Source: an uncultured Mollicutes bacterium
Lineage (GTDB): Bacteria > Bacillota_I > Bacilli_A > RFN20 > CAG-826
Length of the DNA stretch: 64,000 bases
Direction: 5' to 3'
Assembly: GCA_900545015.1 (NCBI GenBank)
Contig: UQXJ01000001.1
Coordinates: forward strand, 49,056-113,055
Shown here: positions 62,592 to 64,000 of the stretch, piece by piece
Position numbering within the stretch: the stretch's first letter is position 1
How the letters are laid out: each line of letters begins with the position of its first letter
Notes under the pieces: model-generated
The model's database searches: none
What the model saw: only the letters and a program-made list of their open reading frames with translations
What the model was told of the DNA's origin: nothing
Translations under genes and position numbers: made by a program

Positions 62592-62668
62592 GCGCTAGTA
62601 GCTCAACTGGATAGAGTGTTTGGCTACGAACCAAAAGGTTGCGGGTTCGACTCCTGCCTAGCGCGCCA
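62592..62668 (+). tRNA. tRNA-Arg (ACG)
   Basis: Acceptor stem GCGCTAG (62592-62598) pairs with CTAGCGC (62658-62664), discriminator G, and CCA is encoded (62666-62668). The anticodon loop CTACGAA has anticodon ACG at 62626-62628, reading CGN arginine codons after conversion of A34 to inosine by TadA. T loop GGTTCGACTCC is present. It is a single tRNA gene between convergent protein genes, with its own promoter and terminator. Confidence 0.97.
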
Positions 62669-62682
62669 CTTTCTTAAAAAAT

Positions 62683-62710
62683 AGTTCGGTGAAAACCGAA
62701 CTTTTATTTT
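62683..62710 (+). terminator. Rho-independent terminator after tRNA-Arg
   Basis: AGTTCGGT-GAAA-ACCGAACT (62683-62702), an 8-bp stem capped by a GAAA tetraloop, followed by TTTTATTTT. It could also serve the convergent Nudix operon on the other strand. Confidence 0.93.
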
Positions 62711-62727
62711 GCTTTTATATTAAATAA

Positions 62728-63135
62728 TTACCTATTTTTAATAATTTTATACATTTCATCAAAATCTAATGAAAGTTGGTATTTAAAAAGATCTTTTTCT
62801 TTTATCCAAAAGACTTCTCCTTCTTCGCTTTCTTTTAAAGCACCTGAAAACTCATTTGTTTTATAAAGAAGTCCGATATATCTAACGCCATCACCCCATG
62901 GCCGCTCTTTAATTCCACATAAAATAGGGTTTTTAATATCTAAACCTGTTTCTTCTTTAATTTCTCTAATTACAGCTTCTTCAAGAGTTTCATTAATTTC
63001 AACGTGACCTCCAGGAAATGTTATTCCAGGCCAATCACTTTTTGTTCTATTTTGGACTAATATATTTCCTTTCTCGTCATAAACCATGCACATATTAGAA
63101 AGTATTACTGTGCTTGTCTTTTTATCTTTTTCCAT
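62728..63135 (-). CDS. Nudix hydrolase (MutT/YtkD-like)
   Basis: A 135-residue Nudix protein. The Nudix box is GGHVEINETLEEAVIREIKEETGL, beginning in FPGGHVE, with the Glu metal ligands REIKEETG. The sequence also has NMCMVYDEKGNILVQNRTKSDWPG and ICGIKERPWGDGVRYIGLLY; such proteins hydrolyse oxidised or excess nucleotides. ATG 63135 lies one base after the stop of the upstream Nudix gene; the longer TTG reading overlaps it. Confidence 0.92.
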   Translation of the reverse strand: MEKDKKTSTVILSNMCMVYDEKGNILVQNRTKSDWPGITFPGGHVEINETLEEAVIREIKEETGLDIKNPILCGIKERPWGDGVRYIGLLYKTNEFSGALKESEEGEVFWIKEKDLFKYQLSLDFDEMYKIIKNR

Positions 63136-63136
63136 A

Positions 63137-63613
63137 TTAATCAATTATAAATTCATCCCTATTTTTAATATAATTTTCAATTACTTTTCTATCCATCAAT
63201 AGCAATTTATCAAGATCAATCTCATTAATTTTATAAAATTTGATTAAAGTTGATTCTTTGTCTAACGGTGCTATTTTAGCATCACTTCTAACTTTGCTTA
63301 AAAATACAATATCAGTGTAATAAGTTACATCACCATTAGGATAACGAAGTCTTGAATCTAACCCCGAATAAACACCAATAAGTTTTAAATTATCAATTTT
63401 GATACCTGTTTCTTCTAAAACTTCGCGCTTTATTCCATCTTCTACTTTTTCACCCATATCTAAAGCTCCACCTGGGAAGCATAAAAAGCCATTATCACTT
63501 CGTGTTTCTAAAAGTAACTCATCGTCTTCATTAACAACTAAGCAAGCAACACCTACTGCCATTATTTCATCGTGTCCAACTTTTTCTCTTATATATTTAA
63601 TATAGTCTTTCAT
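63137..63613 (-). CDS. Nudix hydrolase (MutT-like)
   Basis: A 158-residue Nudix protein. The Nudix box starts FPGGALDMGEKVEDG and contains KREVLEETGIKI. Substrate motifs are not distinctive: it may act on ADP-ribose, NADH-type or nucleoside diphosphate compounds. ATG 63613 is chosen because GGGAG is six bases upstream. It is cotranscribed with the second Nudix gene, whose ATG is one base after this stop. Confidence 0.92.
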   Translation of the reverse strand: MKDYIKYIREKVGHDEIMAVGVACLVVNEDDELLLETRSDNGFLCFPGGALDMGEKVEDGIKREVLEETGIKIDNLKLIGVYSGLDSRLRYPNGDVTYYTDIVFLSKVRSDAKIAPLDKESTLIKFYKINEIDLDKLLLMDRKVIENYIKNRDEFIID

Positions 63614-64000
63614 GTAAACTCCCATTTATCGATTTATATAGAATTCATCTTTTTCTTCTTTTAACAATTATAAAAGTAATGATACGAAATATCTATACCA
63701 AAAGAATTAAAAACATTCAACCACTAATAATCTACTGTATTATACATATATTGATAAAATTATTTATTTAGATTGTATATAATAAATTTTTATAAATATT
63801 TATTAATTATATGCATAACTATCGTATATTTTTTTTAAATATAAAATTTAATACTTAATATTTTTATAATTAAATTTTATATGCTACATTTATATAGATT
63901 TCTTTATACTATGTATACGTTTTACTTATTAATTTCATTCTTTTATTAGTAAAAACATTTTATTTTAATGCTTTATCGAGTTATCAATACATGTTAGAAT
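63614..64000. other. AT-rich stretch without recognisable gene
   Basis: About 390 bases to the window end, very AT-rich. No open frame with a ribosome site was found. A pair of TAGTA-like pentamers on the minus strand (63722 and 63733, 11 bp apart) is a possible remnant of the phased array. I see no terminator, riboswitch or tRNA. A gene of the next operon may begin beyond 64000. Confidence 0.6.

Noticed and set aside
63722..63737. Possible ninth TAGTA array (CACTA at 63722, TACTG at 63733)
   Set aside because: Only two degenerate units are in 11-bp register; the next position does not match. Too weak in AT-rich DNA.

Overview
This is an AT-rich, almost fully coding stretch of core chromosome from a low-GC relative of the Bacillota. 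The best guess is an uncultured wall-less mollicute (RF39, Izemoplasma, Haloplasma or Acholeplasma type). Four things support this. The mraZ-rsmH-ftsA-ftsZ division cluster contains no peptidoglycan genes. Gene order elsewhere is Firmicute-like (yqeG-yqeH-yhbY-yqeK; rplU-prp-rpmA-obg; pheS-pheT). Aminoacyl-tRNA synthetase genes have T-box leaders. L27 carries the Firmicute N-terminal extension with its protease Prp. TGA is used as a stop (mutS2, recJ, pheT, the YgjP-like protease), so the code is 11 and not the mycoplasma code 4. The species cannot be named from the sequence alone.

Layout. 0-6 kb: end of parE, parC, a small membrane protein, and the yqeG-yqeH-yhbY-yqeK ribosome-assembly cluster. 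6-11.5 kb (minus strand): a possible MazF/PemK-fold protein, an ABC permease and its binding lipoprotein without an ATPase, deoB, xerD-like recombinase and dinB. 11.5-29.5 kb (minus): xseB, xseA, nusB, asp23-like, tkt, aspS, hisS, rel, recJ, secDF, ruvB, ruvA, obg, rpmA, prp, rplU. 29.7-42 kb (minus): a 61-residue peptide with a double-glycine-like leader, valS, engB, lon, tig, a hypothetical gene, uvrC, mutS2. 42-51.7 kb: rnhC (plus), then rluD, lspA, ileS (T-box), ftsZ, ftsA, a 73-residue membrane protein, rsmH, mraZ (minus). 51.8-61.5 kb (minus): yceD, pheT, pheS (T-box), a 1346-residue surface lipoprotein, an SpoU-type RNA methyltransferase, a YgjP-like metalloprotease. 61.5-64 kb: a DUF523 gene and an ECF S-component (plus), tRNA-Arg(ACG), two Nudix hydrolases (minus), and an AT-rich gap.

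Together the genes cover replication and repair (ParC, RecJ, RuvAB, UvrC, MutS2, XseAB, DinB, RNase HIII), translation and ribosome assembly, protein quality control (Lon, trigger factor), membrane export (SecDF, LspA) and division.

The most unusual signal is a family of eight arrays of the pentamer TAGTA repeated at exactly 11-bp steps. The linkers between pentamers vary. Five arrays lie between genes and three lie inside the coding sequences of rel, valS and mutS2. I recognise no described element that matches. A second notable signal is one promoter/5'-leader block shared by two unlinked small genes: the double-glycine-like peptide and the MazF/PemK-like protein. Other observations include a triple 10-bp MraZ box, apparently leaderless transcription of the divergent mutS2/rnhC pair, and a His/Cys-rich tail on HisRS.
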